Origin: Bacteroidaceae bacterium | Lineage (GTDB): Bacteria; Bacteroidota; Bacteroidia; Bacteroidales; Bacteroidaceae | Direction of reading: 5' to 3' | Assembly (NCBI GenBank): GCA_017547165.1 | Contig: JAFYQK010000001.1 | Coordinates: 1 to 64,000 of the forward strand | DNA: 64,000 bases | In this document: piece by piece, positions 9,227 through 18,257 of the stretch | How the letters are laid out: each line of letters starts with the position of its first letter | How positions within the stretch are numbered: position 1 is the stretch's first letter | Notes under the pieces: model-generated | What the model was told of the DNA's origin: nothing | The model's database searches: none | What the model saw: the letters and a program-made list of their open reading frames with translations, nothing else | Position numbers and translations under genes: made by a program

Positions 9227-11791
9227 TTAGAAACGGTAGTTCACATTCAGCATGAAGTTGAAGCCTTGTGCATAATACTTCTTGGGATTCTTTAAGAAGT
9301 TATATGTACGATTAGACATTTCACCATTGTTCACACTATAGTTCATGCGGCTCTGCTCATAACCGCCAGTGCAAAGACCAGTGTTATTAGTTATGTTGCT
9401 CAGGTTAAGATTCACGCTCAAAGGATTTTTTCCAAAGTAGAATTGTTTGCCTATAGAAGCATCCAGAACGAATCCACCCTTGCCTTTGGCCTGTTCGGGA
9501 ATAGCGTATACCGAAGTTCCGTCTACGTCAATATATGCGCCACCGTAATTATTCTGTGCCCATAATTCTTGTACTGATTGTAGACGACTTACTGGACTAT
9601 AGCTCAAATAAATGCGATCATAGTAGTTACCGGTGAGTCCAAGATACCAACCTTTAATTTTATAATTCAGTGCAAGACTTGCTGCAGCCAAAGGTGTTCC
9701 ACTCTCTCGCATACCATTTGCAAAACATACTGTGCGCTTTAAGGTTCCGTTGTTAGAAAGCATATAATCAACATCAGTGTTTCCAACAATCATAGCGTCA
9801 GAATATGTTCCTAAAAGTGTAATGTCAAAGTTGCTCGTAATCTTGAACTTGGCACCAAGTTCTACACCATAATTGCGCTTTGTAATGTTCTGAGAACTAA
9901 CATACATGAAGCTGCTCTCATTGTCATCGTAGAAGCATGACCATTCTGTACCATCATATCTATGGCTGAAATAACCTGTTACATTCAAGCGCAACCAATT
10001 GTTGTTCAGACCATAACTGATTTCTGCACTTGCAATCTTTTCGTTTTTTAGGTTATACACAAAATCATTGTTCTTCTCTGGGCAGATGAATGCATCACGA
10101 GCACTTGGGGTCTTTGCTTCGAAACCACCACCGATGCTGATAGAATGGCCGCTACCAAGATTTAGGGTGCTTGCAAATTTAACACCTCCGTCAATGAAAC
10201 CAGCTGCCTCGCTCTCACCATAACTGTTATCGGCGAACAAACCATTCTTCATCTTGCCATCACGCCACATGCGTGTGCCACCCAAACGGGCTACCAGATA
10301 GTTGTGTGCCTTTCCTATGTTCTTTGTGTAAGAAGCATAGGCATTGAATTTCTGAACCATAATGTTGTAGTCATAACCATAGCGGTCACCCTCTCTTACG
10401 ACTCTGTTGCGATTGTTCAGGTCATAATCGGCGCGTGGGTCAGTCTCCACGAATGTACCAACAAGATGGCGGTCAACATTATGGAAATATTCTCCACCCA
10501 GCAAATCTTCCAAAGTCTGGTAGTGCATGCCGGTAGTGTTGCTCAACTGAACACCCAAGTTCAATTTGCTGGTCTTGTCAATGTTCCAATTGAAATTGCT
10601 ACCCAACGAAGCGGTCAGGTGGTCGTTGTGGCGAGCCTGAATCCAATATATGGCATCACTTTGGGTCTTGTTCAGCTGCTGGTTGGCAAAATACAATTCG
10701 TCGAAGTTTATCTGACGAGCATGAACACCACTCTGCCAATAATCTTTTGCGGCATAGTAAGCATCTATATCATTGTTACTGCCATCGGTGGTACCCCACA
10801 CATCATAGTTATAAGAAGGGAAGTTCTTCCAATAGTCAGGAGCGGGATTAGTGCCACTATAATCCAACTTGGTGCTGCTATACATCTGATAACGCATCAT
10901 GGCACTTGTGGTCAGTTTCATGTCGTCGTTAATTTGATAATCCCAGGTCAGCAATGCTGTTGGAGCATAGTCGTTAACGATACGACTTGAACGCTTTCTG
11001 CCGTTCTGGTAACCCCAATATGGGTTATACTGTCGGTCGTTTGCCAACCAATAAGCCTCGTCGGTGCTGGCACCCTGCTGAGCACGCTCTGTAGGATTAC
11101 CCCATGTCGCAAGGTTAAGCGAATGACCATTGTTCCACTTCTTCTGAACCGATAGCAGATACGACAGACTATTATAGAATGTGCCGTCTACCGCAGCTGT
11201 TTCCATGTTGCCCCAACGATAGGCCAATGTTCCGTAGAAAGCCCAACCGTTCTTTGTTAAACCGGTGCCATGAGAGAAGATACCGCGTACAGTGTAGTTA
11301 CGGTTCAAACCGCTCAATGTTAGCTTGCTGCCGGTGCTCATGCTTGAGGCGCGGAAATCGTAGTTTGTAGCACCGCCAAGTCCTGGCATTGCAAAAGTGT
11401 TGCTCTCAAAGGGATTTGATGCATCCTTGTTGCGCGCAGCATCGTTCATACCACCGATGTTAGAAAACTGGAAGCGTCCGTTCTCCACCTGATTAGCCGA
11501 AACACCATTTATGTACACATCGTTGTATTTGTTGTCCAAGGCGCGGAATTTGAAACGTGCGGCGCTCCATGTATATCCGATATTGCTTGTGTACAGGTTT
11601 GATGAAGACCCTACCTGTATTACGTCAGAAGTCATGTCATCATCTTCACCCAATTGAGACTCCGAAATGGTAAAATCACCAGCATCAATAGCCATGATGG
11701 TAGAGTCTTCTACCGACTCATATGTGCTTTGTGCATAACTGCAGATAGCAGATATCAAAGCAAGAGCCGTCAGTTGAAACTTTCTTTTCAT
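9227..11791 (-). CDS. TonB-dependent outer-membrane receptor
   Basis: An 854-residue exported barrel protein. A signal peptide ends ICSYAQ. A short plug-like region follows (RFKFRALDNKYNDVYINGVSA, about residues 82-105), then a long run of alternating amphipathic strands ending with a terminal aromatic (LNVNYRF), as in TonB receptors. The N-terminal carboxypeptidase-like and extended TonB-box region typical of SusC proteins is missing, so it belongs to a simpler receptor class. It heads a three-gene operon with two OB-type lipoproteins and is divergent from the EEP nuclease gene, suggesting import of a product released by nucleases. Confidence 0.85.
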   Translation of the reverse strand: MKRKFQLTALALISAICSYAQSTYESVEDSTIMAIDAGDFTISESQLGEDDDMTSDVIQVGSSSNLYTSNIGYTWSAARFKFRALDNKYNDVYINGVSANQVENGRFQFSNIGGMNDAARNKDASNPFESNTFAMPGLGGATNYDFRASSMSTGSKLTLSGLNRNYTVRGIFSHGTGLTKNGWAFYGTLAYRWGNMETAAVDGTFYNSLSYLLSVQKKWNNGHSLNLATWGNPTERAQQGASTDEAYWLANDRQYNPYWGYQNGRKRSSRIVNDYAPTALLTWDYQINDDMKLTTSAMMRYQMYSSTKLDYSGTNPAPDYWKNFPSYNYDVWGTTDGSNNDIDAYYAAKDYWQSGVHARQINFDELYFANQQLNKTQSDAIYWIQARHNDHLTASLGSNFNWNIDKTSKLNLGVQLSNTTGMHYQTLEDLLGGEYFHNVDRHLVGTFVETDPRADYDLNNRNRVVREGDRYGYDYNIMVQKFNAYASYTKNIGKAHNYLVARLGGTRMWRDGKMKNGLFADNSYGESEAAGFIDGGVKFASTLNLGSGHSISIGGGFEAKTPSARDAFICPEKNNDFVYNLKNEKIASAEISYGLNNNWLRLNVTGYFSHRYDGTEWSCFYDDNESSFMYVSSQNITKRNYGVELGAKFKITSNFDITLLGTYSDAMIVGNTDVDYMLSNNGTLKRTVCFANGMRESGTPLAAASLALNYKIKGWYLGLTGNYYDRIYLSYSPVSRLQSVQELWAQNNYGGAYIDVDGTSVYAIPEQAKGKGGFVLDASIGKQFYFGKNPLSVNLNLSNITNNTGLCTGGYEQSRMNYSVNNGEMSNRTYNFLKNPKKYYAQGFNFMLNVNYRF

Positions 11792-11981
11792 AGTTTAGTA
11801 TAAATTAGTATTATCTTTTTTCTCTCACAAAGTTCGTAAATTATACTCAATATACAATATTCGTAAATGCATTTTTTTTAGGAAAAAAGCGCTATTCTTG
11901 TAAAAAAGTGCTAACTTTGCGCTGTGTGATTATAGTGGGGTGTCATATCTTTATGCATTCTCATATAACGAAAAGATGTAT

Positions 11982-13031
11982 ATGAAAAGAAAATATGCCT
12001 TTCTTTTGATTTTGGGTGTGGTATTTTTTGTACAGCATTTGTTTGCCCAAGATCGTAAGTTGCAGATGCATGCTGTAGCATTCTACAATTTGGAAAATCT
12101 CTTTGACACTTGTCATGATGCAGGCAAAAACGATTGGGAGTTCTTGCCCAACGGAACAAATCACTGGACCAAGATAAAGTATGAACACAAACTTGCCAAT
12201 ATGGCCCGTGTCCTCAGTGAATTAGGTTCAGACAAACTGCCTTACGGGGCAAGCATCATAGGGGTCAGCGAGGTTGAAAATTCCAAGGCTCTTGACGACC
12301 TTATTGCACAACCCAAGATGCAAAAACGCGGTTTTCGTTATATCCACATCGAAGGTCCCGACAAGCGCGGTGTCGATTGTGCCTTGATATACAATCCACG
12401 TGCTTTTAAAATCACCAAGGCATTCAATAAGGACTATGTATATGAAAATGGTGATACAGTGCGTCGCACCCGTCCATTTTTCTGTGTCCAGGGCAAACTT
12501 GCTGGCGACAATGTCACTGTTATCGTATGCCATTGGCCCAGTCGCGCTGCCGAGGGCATTTTCCGTGAGTACGGCGGCCGTCAGGTACGAGCTCTTACCG
12601 ACAGCATCAGCAAGGCCGATCCTAGTCAGCACATCATCGTTATGGGTGATATGAACGATGACCCAGATAATGCCTCTATGGCGCAATGTCTTGGTGCCAA
12701 GCGCAAGATGAGCGAAGTGGGGGAGGGCGATTTCTACAACCCTTGGTGGGATATTCTCCGCAAAAAGGGACAAGGAACGCTTAGTTATCAGGGAGCCTGG
12801 AACCTCTTCGATCAAATTGTTGTAAGTCGTAATCTCATAGAAGAGACTAAGTCAAAGTCATACAACGGACTCACCCTTCAGTCCTACCATATTTTCAAGA
12901 GAGATTATCTCTTTAATACAGAAGGAGCCTACAAGGGAACCCCTAAGCGCACCCACTCCCGTGGAGTATGGCTCAACGGATACAGCGATCACTTGCCTGT
13001 AGTTGTGTATCTGGTTAAGGAGCAAAAATAA
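11982..13031 (+). CDS. Exported endonuclease/exonuclease/phosphatase (EEP) family protein
   Basis: The signal peptide begins MKRKYAFLLILGVVFF and ends LFAQ; the ATG at 11976 is an equally close alternative. The EEP fold is complete: FYNLENLFDT, GVSEVENSKAL (metal-binding Glu), DCALIYNPRAF, VIVCHWPSR, VMGDMNDDP (Asp/Asn pair) and the terminal GYSDHLPVVVYL (catalytic Asp-His). Family members hydrolyse phosphodiesters of nucleic acids or inositides; with a signal peptide it acts outside the cytoplasm. A TAACTTTG promoter element at 11912-11919 supports transcription from the gap shared with the divergent receptor gene. Confidence 0.85.
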   Translation: MKRKYAFLLILGVVFFVQHLFAQDRKLQMHAVAFYNLENLFDTCHDAGKNDWEFLPNGTNHWTKIKYEHKLANMARVLSELGSDKLPYGASIIGVSEVENSKALDDLIAQPKMQKRGFRYIHIEGPDKRGVDCALIYNPRAFKITKAFNKDYVYENGDTVRRTRPFFCVQGKLAGDNVTVIVCHWPSRAAEGIFREYGGRQVRALTDSISKADPSQHIIVMGDMNDDPDNASMAQCLGAKRKMSEVGEGDFYNPWWDILRKKGQGTLSYQGAWNLFDQIVVSRNLIEETKSKSYNGLTLQSYHIFKRDYLFNTEGAYKGTPKRTHSRGVWLNGYSDHLPVVVYLVKEQK

Positions 13032-13103
13032 TATGATTTTAAACCGACCAAATAGAGAGAAATATACATTCAATTTATAACCCTTTAATAAATTATTTTA
13101 AAA

Positions 13104-14102
13104 ATGACAAGTTACAAGGAATTGGGTTTGGTGAACACCCGTGAAATGTTCGCTAAGGCTGTAGCTGGTGGCTACGCTATCCCCGCATTCAACTTCAACA
13201 CCATGGAGCAGATGCAGGCTATCGTTCAGGCTGCTGTAGAGTGCAAGTCTCCCGTTATCATGCAGGTATCTAAGGGTGCTCGTGCTTATGCTAATGGTAC
13301 TATCCTCCGCTACATGGCTCAGGGTGCTGTTGAGTACGCTAAGGAGTTGGGTTGCGAGAATCCTCAGATTGTTCTTCACCTCGACCACGGTGACAGCTTC
13401 GAGATCTGTAAGGAGTGTATCGACAACGGTTTCTCTTCAGTTATGATCGACGGTTCTCACCTTCCCTACGAGGAGAACATCGCTCTTACCAAGAAGGTTG
13501 TTGAGTATGCACACGCACACGACGTAACCGTAGAGGCTGAGCTCGGTGTATTGGCAGGTGTTGAGGATGAGGTTTCTTCAGAGGTATCTCACTACACCAA
13601 GCCCGAGGAGGTTGTAGACTTCTCTACACGTTCAGGTTGCGACTCTTTGGCTATCTCTATCGGTACCAGCCACGGTGCTTACAAGTTCACTCGTGAGCAG
13701 TGCACAGTAGATCCTCAGACTGGCAAGCTCGTTCCTCCTCCATTGGCATTCGACATCTTGGCAGAGATCGAGAACCAGTTGCCCGGTTTCCCCATCGTAT
13801 TGCACGGTTCTTCTTCAGTTCCTCAGGACGAGGTTGACACCATCAACCAGTTCGGTGGTAAGTTGCCCGACGCAGTAGGTATCCCCGAGGAGCAGCTCCG
13901 CAAGGCATCAGAGAGCGCAGTATGTAAGATTAACATCGACTCTGACTCTCGTTTGGCTATGACAGCTGCTATCCGCAAGCACTTTGCAGAGAACCCCGGT
14001 CACTTCGATCCCCGTCAGTACTTGAAGCCCGCTCGTGAGAACATGAAGAAGATGTACGTTCACAAGATCGTTAACGTACTTGGTTCTAACGACAAGCTCT
14101 AA
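13104..14102 (+). CDS. fba: Class II fructose-bisphosphate aldolase
   Basis: A 332-residue class II aldolase. The zinc and catalytic site LHLDHGD is at residues 91-97 (Asp94 catalytic, His95 zinc ligand), with VEAELGVLAGVEDE, then ISIGTSHGAYKF and VLHGSSSVP as further active-site blocks. It cleaves fructose 1,6-bisphosphate to two triose phosphates in glycolysis and gluconeogenesis. Codons are strongly biased (TAC, AAC, CGT, GGT), as expected for a highly expressed gene. It lies 72 bases after the EEP gene and has its own strong terminator. Confidence 0.97.
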   Translation: MTSYKELGLVNTREMFAKAVAGGYAIPAFNFNTMEQMQAIVQAAVECKSPVIMQVSKGARAYANGTILRYMAQGAVEYAKELGCENPQIVLHLDHGDSFEICKECIDNGFSSVMIDGSHLPYEENIALTKKVVEYAHAHDVTVEAELGVLAGVEDEVSSEVSHYTKPEEVVDFSTRSGCDSLAISIGTSHGAYKFTREQCTVDPQTGKLVPPPLAFDILAEIENQLPGFPIVLHGSSSVPQDEVDTINQFGGKLPDAVGIPEEQLRKASESAVCKINIDSDSRLAMTAAIRKHFAENPGHFDPRQYLKPARENMKKMYVHKIVNVLGSNDKL

Positions 14103-14116
14103 TATCCGGTCCACGG

Positions 14117-14160
14117 ACAATAAAAAAGAGAGGATACGCATCCTCTCTTTTTTTATTGTT
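14117..14160 (+). terminator. Strong Rho-independent terminator of fba
   Basis: A long near-perfect stem (AAAGAGAGGAT at 14125-14135 with its complement at 14140-14150) has flanks ACAATAAAA and TTTTATTGT that extend the pairing and a T7 run. Confidence 0.93.
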
Positions 14161-14177
14161 ATTAGGGAAGAAAAAAG

Positions 14178-14254
14178 CTTAGGAACCCCTAGGAAAACCT
14201 AGGAACCCCTAGGACAGCCTAGGAAAGCCTAGTACATCCTTGCCCCCCCCCCCC
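14178..14254. repeat. 10-bp phased CCTAGG array plus C12 homopolymer
   Basis: Six or so 10-bp units of the form CCTAGGAAAA/CCTAGGAACC run from 14178 to about 14232, each centred on CTAG or CCTAGG. Then 12 consecutive cytosines occur at 14243-14254. The tract lies between the convergent fba and obgE genes, 8 bases after the obgE stop. Confidence 0.85.
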
Positions 14255-14261
14255 TAGGGTT

Positions 14262-15419
14262 TCAATCCCATTCCTCCTCGTCGTAATCCTCTATCTCGTA
14301 TTCGTCCTCGTCAAGGAATTCTATTTCATCGTCCTCGCCCTCATCCTGCATTTCATATTGCAGTTTGGCAATGTCCTTGTTGCGATGTACTATACTCTCT
14401 TCGTGAGTTATAGCCGCAATTTTGTTGCTCTCGGCATTGAGGGCACTCCAAAGTAAGTCTTTAAGTTCGGTGATACCCTTTTGTGCCACCGCAGAGATGA
14501 ATACCACAGGCAAGTCTGTTGGAAGGTCCTCCGAAAGCATCTGTTGTAATTCGTCATCAAGCAAGTCACTCTTTGTGATAGCAAGTATGCGTTGCTTGTC
14601 CATCAGTTCCGGATTGAATGTCGCCACCTCATTAAGCAAGATCTCATACTCCTTCTTGATGTCGTCCGTATCGCCAGGCACCATAAACAACAGAAGAGAG
14701 TTACGCTCGATGTGTCGCAGGAACCTGAGTCCCAGTCCGCGTCCCTCGCTTGCACCCTCTATGATACCAGGTATATCAGCCATCACAAAAGACTGTCCGT
14801 TGCGATATGGCACAATACCCAGCGAAGGTTCCATTGTGGTGAAGGGGTAGTCCGCAATCTTTGGCTTGGCACTCGACAAACTTGAAAGCAAGGTACTCTT
14901 GCCAGCATTAGGGAATCCAACCAGACCCACGTCAGCCAGCAGTTTTAGTTCCATAATTACGGTCATCTCCTGCATCGGCTCACCAGGTTGTGCATAGCGA
15001 GGCGCCTGATTTGTTGAAGTGGCGAAATTCCAGTTACCTAATCCGCCACGGCCACCCTTCAGAAGAATAACCTCCTGTCCATCCTCCTTTACGTCACAGA
15101 TGTATTCGCCTGTTTCTGCATTGTATACAACAGTTCCACAAGGCACATCAATATATTTGTCTATACCATTGGCACCAGTAGACTTGTTCTTGCCGCCATT
15201 CTCGCCATGAGTGGCAAATATATGGCGGTCATATCTTAAATGAAGCAATGTCCAGTAGTTGTGGTTGCCACGCAATATTACATGACCGCCACGTCCGCCA
15301 TTGCCACCATCCGGTCCACCCATAGGAGCATACTTTGCTCGATGCATATGCATGGAGCCACGTCCGCCCTTGCCAGAGCGGCACACTATCTTGACATAGT
15401 CTACAAAATTACTTTCCAT
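14262..15419 (-). CDS. obgE: GTPase ObgE/CgtA
   Basis: A 385-residue Obg GTPase. The glycine-rich Obg fold ([12 protein letters not shown], about residues 34-45) is followed by the G domain with Walker A GFPNAGKS at 168-175, switch II DIPG at 215-218 and TKSD further on. The C-terminal 30 residues are almost entirely Asp/Glu/Tyr, an extreme acidic tail typical of Bacteroidetes Obg. It acts in late 50S ribosome assembly and the stringent response. It follows adk on the same strand, separated by a 9-bp-period array. Confidence 0.96.
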   Translation of the reverse strand: MESNFVDYVKIVCRSGKGGRGSMHMHRAKYAPMGGPDGGNGGRGGHVILRGNHNYWTLLHLRYDRHIFATHGENGGKNKSTGANGIDKYIDVPCGTVVYNAETGEYICDVKEDGQEVILLKGGRGGLGNWNFATSTNQAPRYAQPGEPMQEMTVIMELKLLADVGLVGFPNAGKSTLLSSLSSAKPKIADYPFTTMEPSLGIVPYRNGQSFVMADIPGIIEGASEGRGLGLRFLRHIERNSLLLFMVPGDTDDIKKEYEILLNEVATFNPELMDKQRILAITKSDLLDDELQQMLSEDLPTDLPVVFISAVAQKGITELKDLLWSALNAESNKIAAITHEESIVHRNKDIAKLQYEMQDEGEDDEIEFLDEDEYEIEDYDEEEWD

Positions 15420-15493
15420 TTCTATATTGTTTCTGACGTATCACACTACGTCGCAACACATTATACGTTCGGCGTTAATCTTATTAACCGATT

Positions 15494-15622
15494 ACCTAAA
15501 GCCCCTAAAATTCCTAAGGACCCTAAAGACCCTAAAGACCCTAGAGACCTTAAAGACCTTAAAGACCCTAGAGACCTTAAAGACCTTAAAGACCTTAAGG
15601 ACACTATAGACTCTAACAACCT
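15494..15622. repeat. 9-bp tandem array (GACCTTAAA/GACCCTAAA)
   Basis: About 13 consecutive 9-bp units with the consensus GACC(C/T)TAAA or GACCCTAGA fill most of the adk-obgE gap. A related array is at 19776-19880. Because 9 is a multiple of 3, the plus strand reads as an artificial KDPKDL-type open frame that I do not regard as a gene. Confidence 0.9.
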
Positions 15623-15644
15623 TCTTCGTTTATCCGCTCACCGC

Positions 15645-16223
15645 TTATGCCTGAGCGTCTATTGCATTGAAGATAGCTTCCAGCATACCCTCTTTGGTGC
15701 CAAGTTTGGCCCATTCAAAGGTGTTGCGCATACCTTCTTTCTCAAACCATTCAGAAAGAGGAGCAGTTTGAGAGTGATATACGGCAAAGCGCTTTTTAAT
15801 GGTCTCTTCGTTATCGTCAGCGCGACCCTGTTCTTTAGCGCGATTCAGAAGACGTGCCATCAAAACATCCTCATCAACAACCAGCTCTATCATCATGCCC
15901 ATGTCGTGGCCACGCTCTGCCAACATCTTTTTTAGTGCTTCAGCTTGTGGTATTGTGCGAGGGAAACCATCAAAGATAACACCCTTTCCTGCAGGGAACT
16001 GGTCGTATGCATCAGCAAGAATGTCAATCATCAGTTCGTCGGGTAGCAATTGTCCGTGGTCAATATAGCCCTGAGCAGTCTTGCCCAATTCTGTACCAGC
16101 CTTTATTTGAGCGCGCAACACATCGCCTGTGCTGATATGTCCCATGTTGTATTTTGCAACAATCTCGTCGCTATAAGTACCCTTTCCCGAACCAGGAGCA
16201 CCAAAAATGATAATGTTCTTCAT
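15645..16223 (-). CDS. adk: Adenylate kinase
   Basis: A 192-residue adenylate kinase. The P-loop GAPGSGKGT is at residues 8-16, the AMP-binding HISTGDVLRAQI at about 29-40, and FDGFPRTIPQAEAL follows. The LID is the short type (RLLNRAKEQGRADDNEE), without the zinc-ribbon insertion of long-form enzymes. It interconverts ATP + AMP and 2 ADP. It sits between hpt and obgE on one strand, with repeat arrays in both gaps. Confidence 0.97.
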   Translation of the reverse strand: MKNIIIFGAPGSGKGTYSDEIVAKYNMGHISTGDVLRAQIKAGTELGKTAQGYIDHGQLLPDELMIDILADAYDQFPAGKGVIFDGFPRTIPQAEALKKMLAERGHDMGMMIELVVDEDVLMARLLNRAKEQGRADDNEETIKKRFAVYHSQTAPLSEWFEKEGMRNTFEWAKLGTKEGMLEAIFNAIDAQA

Positions 16224-16330
16224 ATTATTTATTATTATTATTTTTGTTCTATTTGCTATTCTTAAAATCTTTAGCCGTGGTTGCTGTAATTTATAATTTG
16301 CTAAGCGTAATTAGTAAGTCGTTCTTGAGC

Positions 16331-16462
16331 TTCCTCTCACCGCTCACCTCTCACCGCTCACCGCTCATCCTCTCACCGCTCATCCGCTCATCGCTCATCG
16401 CTCACCTCTCACCTCTCACTGCTCACCGCTCACCGCTCACCTCTCACCGCTCACCGCTCATC
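16331..16462. repeat. 7-bp tandem array (GCTCACC/GCTCATC)
   Basis: About 18 consecutive 7-8-bp units of GCTCACC, GCTCATC or TCTCACC fill the hpt-adk gap and run into hpt itself. The last hpt codons (GAT GAG CGG TGA on the minus strand) are in register with the array, so the array supplies the hpt stop codon. Confidence 0.9.
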
Positions 16463-16993
16463 CACCAGCGTATAAATATCCTTCAGACCTCTGCCCAAAC
16501 CATTGTAGTCCAAGCCATATCCCAGGATGAAATCGTTTGGAATCTCCATTGCCACATACTTGATGTCCAACTTCACTTCCAGTTTTTCAGGCTTCAGCAA
16601 CAGAGTGCAGATCTCAATGCTTTTGGGATTCTGCTTCTTCAGGGTCTCTATCATGTGAGCCATTGTTATACCGCTCTCAACGATATCTTCCACAATAATT
16701 ACCGGGCGGCCGGTAATGTCTGTATTCAGTCCAATAACCTCTCTTACCGTACCTGTTGAAGATGTTCCTTCATACGAAGCAAGCTTAACAAACGAAACTT
16801 CGTCTGACACCTTAATTTCTCGCATCAGGTCAGCAGCAAAGATGAACGCACCATTCAAAACCACCATAAACAAGGGAGACTCACCCTCGTAATCACGGTT
16901 TATTTCCGAAGCCACACGGCGTACCTGTTCCAGAATTTTTTCAGCAGGAATACTTGGGGCGAAGACTTTGTCAAGAACTTGGATTTTATTCAT
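16451..16993 (-). CDS. hpt: Hypoxanthine phosphoribosyltransferase
   Basis: A 180-residue purine phosphoribosyltransferase. The PRPP-binding loop VIIVEDIVESGIT spans residues 98-110, and LNGAFIFAADL and SYEGTSSTG are the other substrate loops. It salvages hypoxanthine and guanine to IMP and GMP. The C-terminal Asp-Glu-Arg-stop is encoded inside the adjoining 7-bp array, so the final residues may have been altered by repeat expansion. It is divergent from the DUF4831 gene; a minus-strand TACCTTTG element lies at 17025-17032. Confidence 0.95.
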   Translation of the reverse strand: MNKIQVLDKVFAPSIPAEKILEQVRRVASEINRDYEGESPLFMVVLNGAFIFAADLMREIKVSDEVSFVKLASYEGTSSTGTVREVIGLNTDITGRPVIIVEDIVESGITMAHMIETLKKQNPKSIEICTLLLKPEKLEVKLDIKYVAMEIPNDFILGYGLDYNGLGRGLKDIYTLVDER

Positions 16994-17126
16994 TTTATAT
17001 TATATATATAATATTCTTTGTAGGCAAAGGTAGTAAAAAAACTTCAAAGTATTATCATCTTCTATCTTTGTTTTGATATTTTTCGTATCTTTGTTTCGAA
17101 TTTAAACTATAGTAAAAACGCTGCAT

Positions 17127-18236
17127 ATGCAAAATAAACTATCCGTTATCCTAAGCAAGACACTGCTTTTGTGTGCTTTCATATTTACATCCGCAATAGT
17201 ATCCGCCCAGACCCAGATAGAGAAATTCATTCCTGGTGCAACACTCGAAGGTGTATGCTATTATCTGCCCCGAACAGCTTTCCGTTTGATTATCACAACC
17301 GAGAAGACTGTTGTAAATCCGGGTAACTTCCATAATTATGCATACAAATATATGCGTATCCAGGACGTTCCTGTCAACTCCACCACCACATGGCAGCTCA
17401 AGAGCATAAAGCTCATTCCCTATGGCACTCCCGATCTTGACAAAGCCTATAGCCTCAAGCTAAAGCCACGCACCGTGGCACCTCTTCTCAGCCTCACATC
17501 CGACGGTCTTCTCCTTGGCATCAACACACAGGAGACAGAAACACATCTGCCTTCACTCCCAGAGTCAAGCATCGTCACACCCGCTATCAAGCAAGCAGAT
17601 GTTCAGAAGTACATGACCCGCGAAATGCTTCAGGCAGGTTCTACGGCCAAGATGGCAGAACTTGTAGCACAAGAGATTTACGACATCCGTGAGAGTCGTG
17701 ACGCTTTGCTCCGTGGCGAGGCCGACAACACCCCTAAGGATGGTGAGCAACTTAAACTTATGCTCGACAATCTCGAATTTCAGCAACAAGCTCTCACAAG
17801 TCTTTTCGTTGGCACCACCGAGGTGTCTCAGCATACCTATGCCATCGATGTTGTTCCCGGAGAACAAACCGATAAGATGCTCCTTTTCCGTTTCTCAAAG
17901 TGGACAGGCTTGGTTGATGCCGATGACATGTCTGGTGTGCCCTATTATCTTGGCATGAAAGTCATTGGTGAGCTTCCTGCCCAGTCTCTCGACGCACAGA
18001 TCGAGGTTAAGCGAGGCAAGATGCAAAGTGCCGTTTACTATAATGTGCCAGCACAAACCGAGGTACGTATTTTCAACCCCACCGTCACTTTTGTTGATAT
18101 GCAACTCCCAATGGCCCAGTTTGGATACACCGAGGTCCTTTCAGGAGTTCTGTTCGACAAGAAACCGCTCACCAAGGTAAGTTTCTATCAGGAAACAGGA
18201 GGCATCAAAGAGATTAAGGCAGATATCCTGAATTAG
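17127..18236 (+). CDS. DUF4831 family exported protein
   Basis: A 369-residue protein with a signal peptide ending IVSAQ and a body matching the Bacteroidetes family DUF4831: GVCYYLPRTAFRLIITTEK near the start, then a PLLSLTSDGLLLGIN strand, a central helical MAELVAQEIYDIRESRDALLRGEAD, and a beta-rich C-terminus (YYNVPAQTEVRI). No catalytic motif is visible and the function is unknown. TATCTTTG elements at 17063-17070 and 17086-17093 lie upstream. pgeF starts 21 bases after its stop. Confidence 0.8.
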   Translation: MQNKLSVILSKTLLLCAFIFTSAIVSAQTQIEKFIPGATLEGVCYYLPRTAFRLIITTEKTVVNPGNFHNYAYKYMRIQDVPVNSTTTWQLKSIKLIPYGTPDLDKAYSLKLKPRTVAPLLSLTSDGLLLGINTQETETHLPSLPESSIVTPAIKQADVQKYMTREMLQAGSTAKMAELVAQEIYDIRESRDALLRGEADNTPKDGEQLKLMLDNLEFQQQALTSLFVGTTEVSQHTYAIDVVPGEQTDKMLLFRFSKWTGLVDADDMSGVPYYLGMKVIGELPAQSLDAQIEVKRGKMQSAVYYNVPAQTEVRIFNPTVTFVDMQLPMAQFGYTEVLSGVLFDKKPLTKVSFYQETGGIKEIKADILN

Positions 18237-18257
18237 GTCCCCGAACTCCCTCTAAAA

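Noticed and set aside
11940-11981. A GTG-initiated extension of the EEP nuclease.
   Set aside because: It adds residues before an otherwise clean signal peptide; ATG at 11976 or 11982 fits better.
15240-15935. A 231-codon plus-strand frame across obgE, the 9-bp array and adk.
   Set aside because: It spans two genes on the other strand and its middle is only the translated 9-bp repeat.
16331-16462. The short tandem arrays as CRISPR arrays.
   Set aside because: Units are 7-10 bp with no unique spacers of constant length, and no cas gene is in the window.
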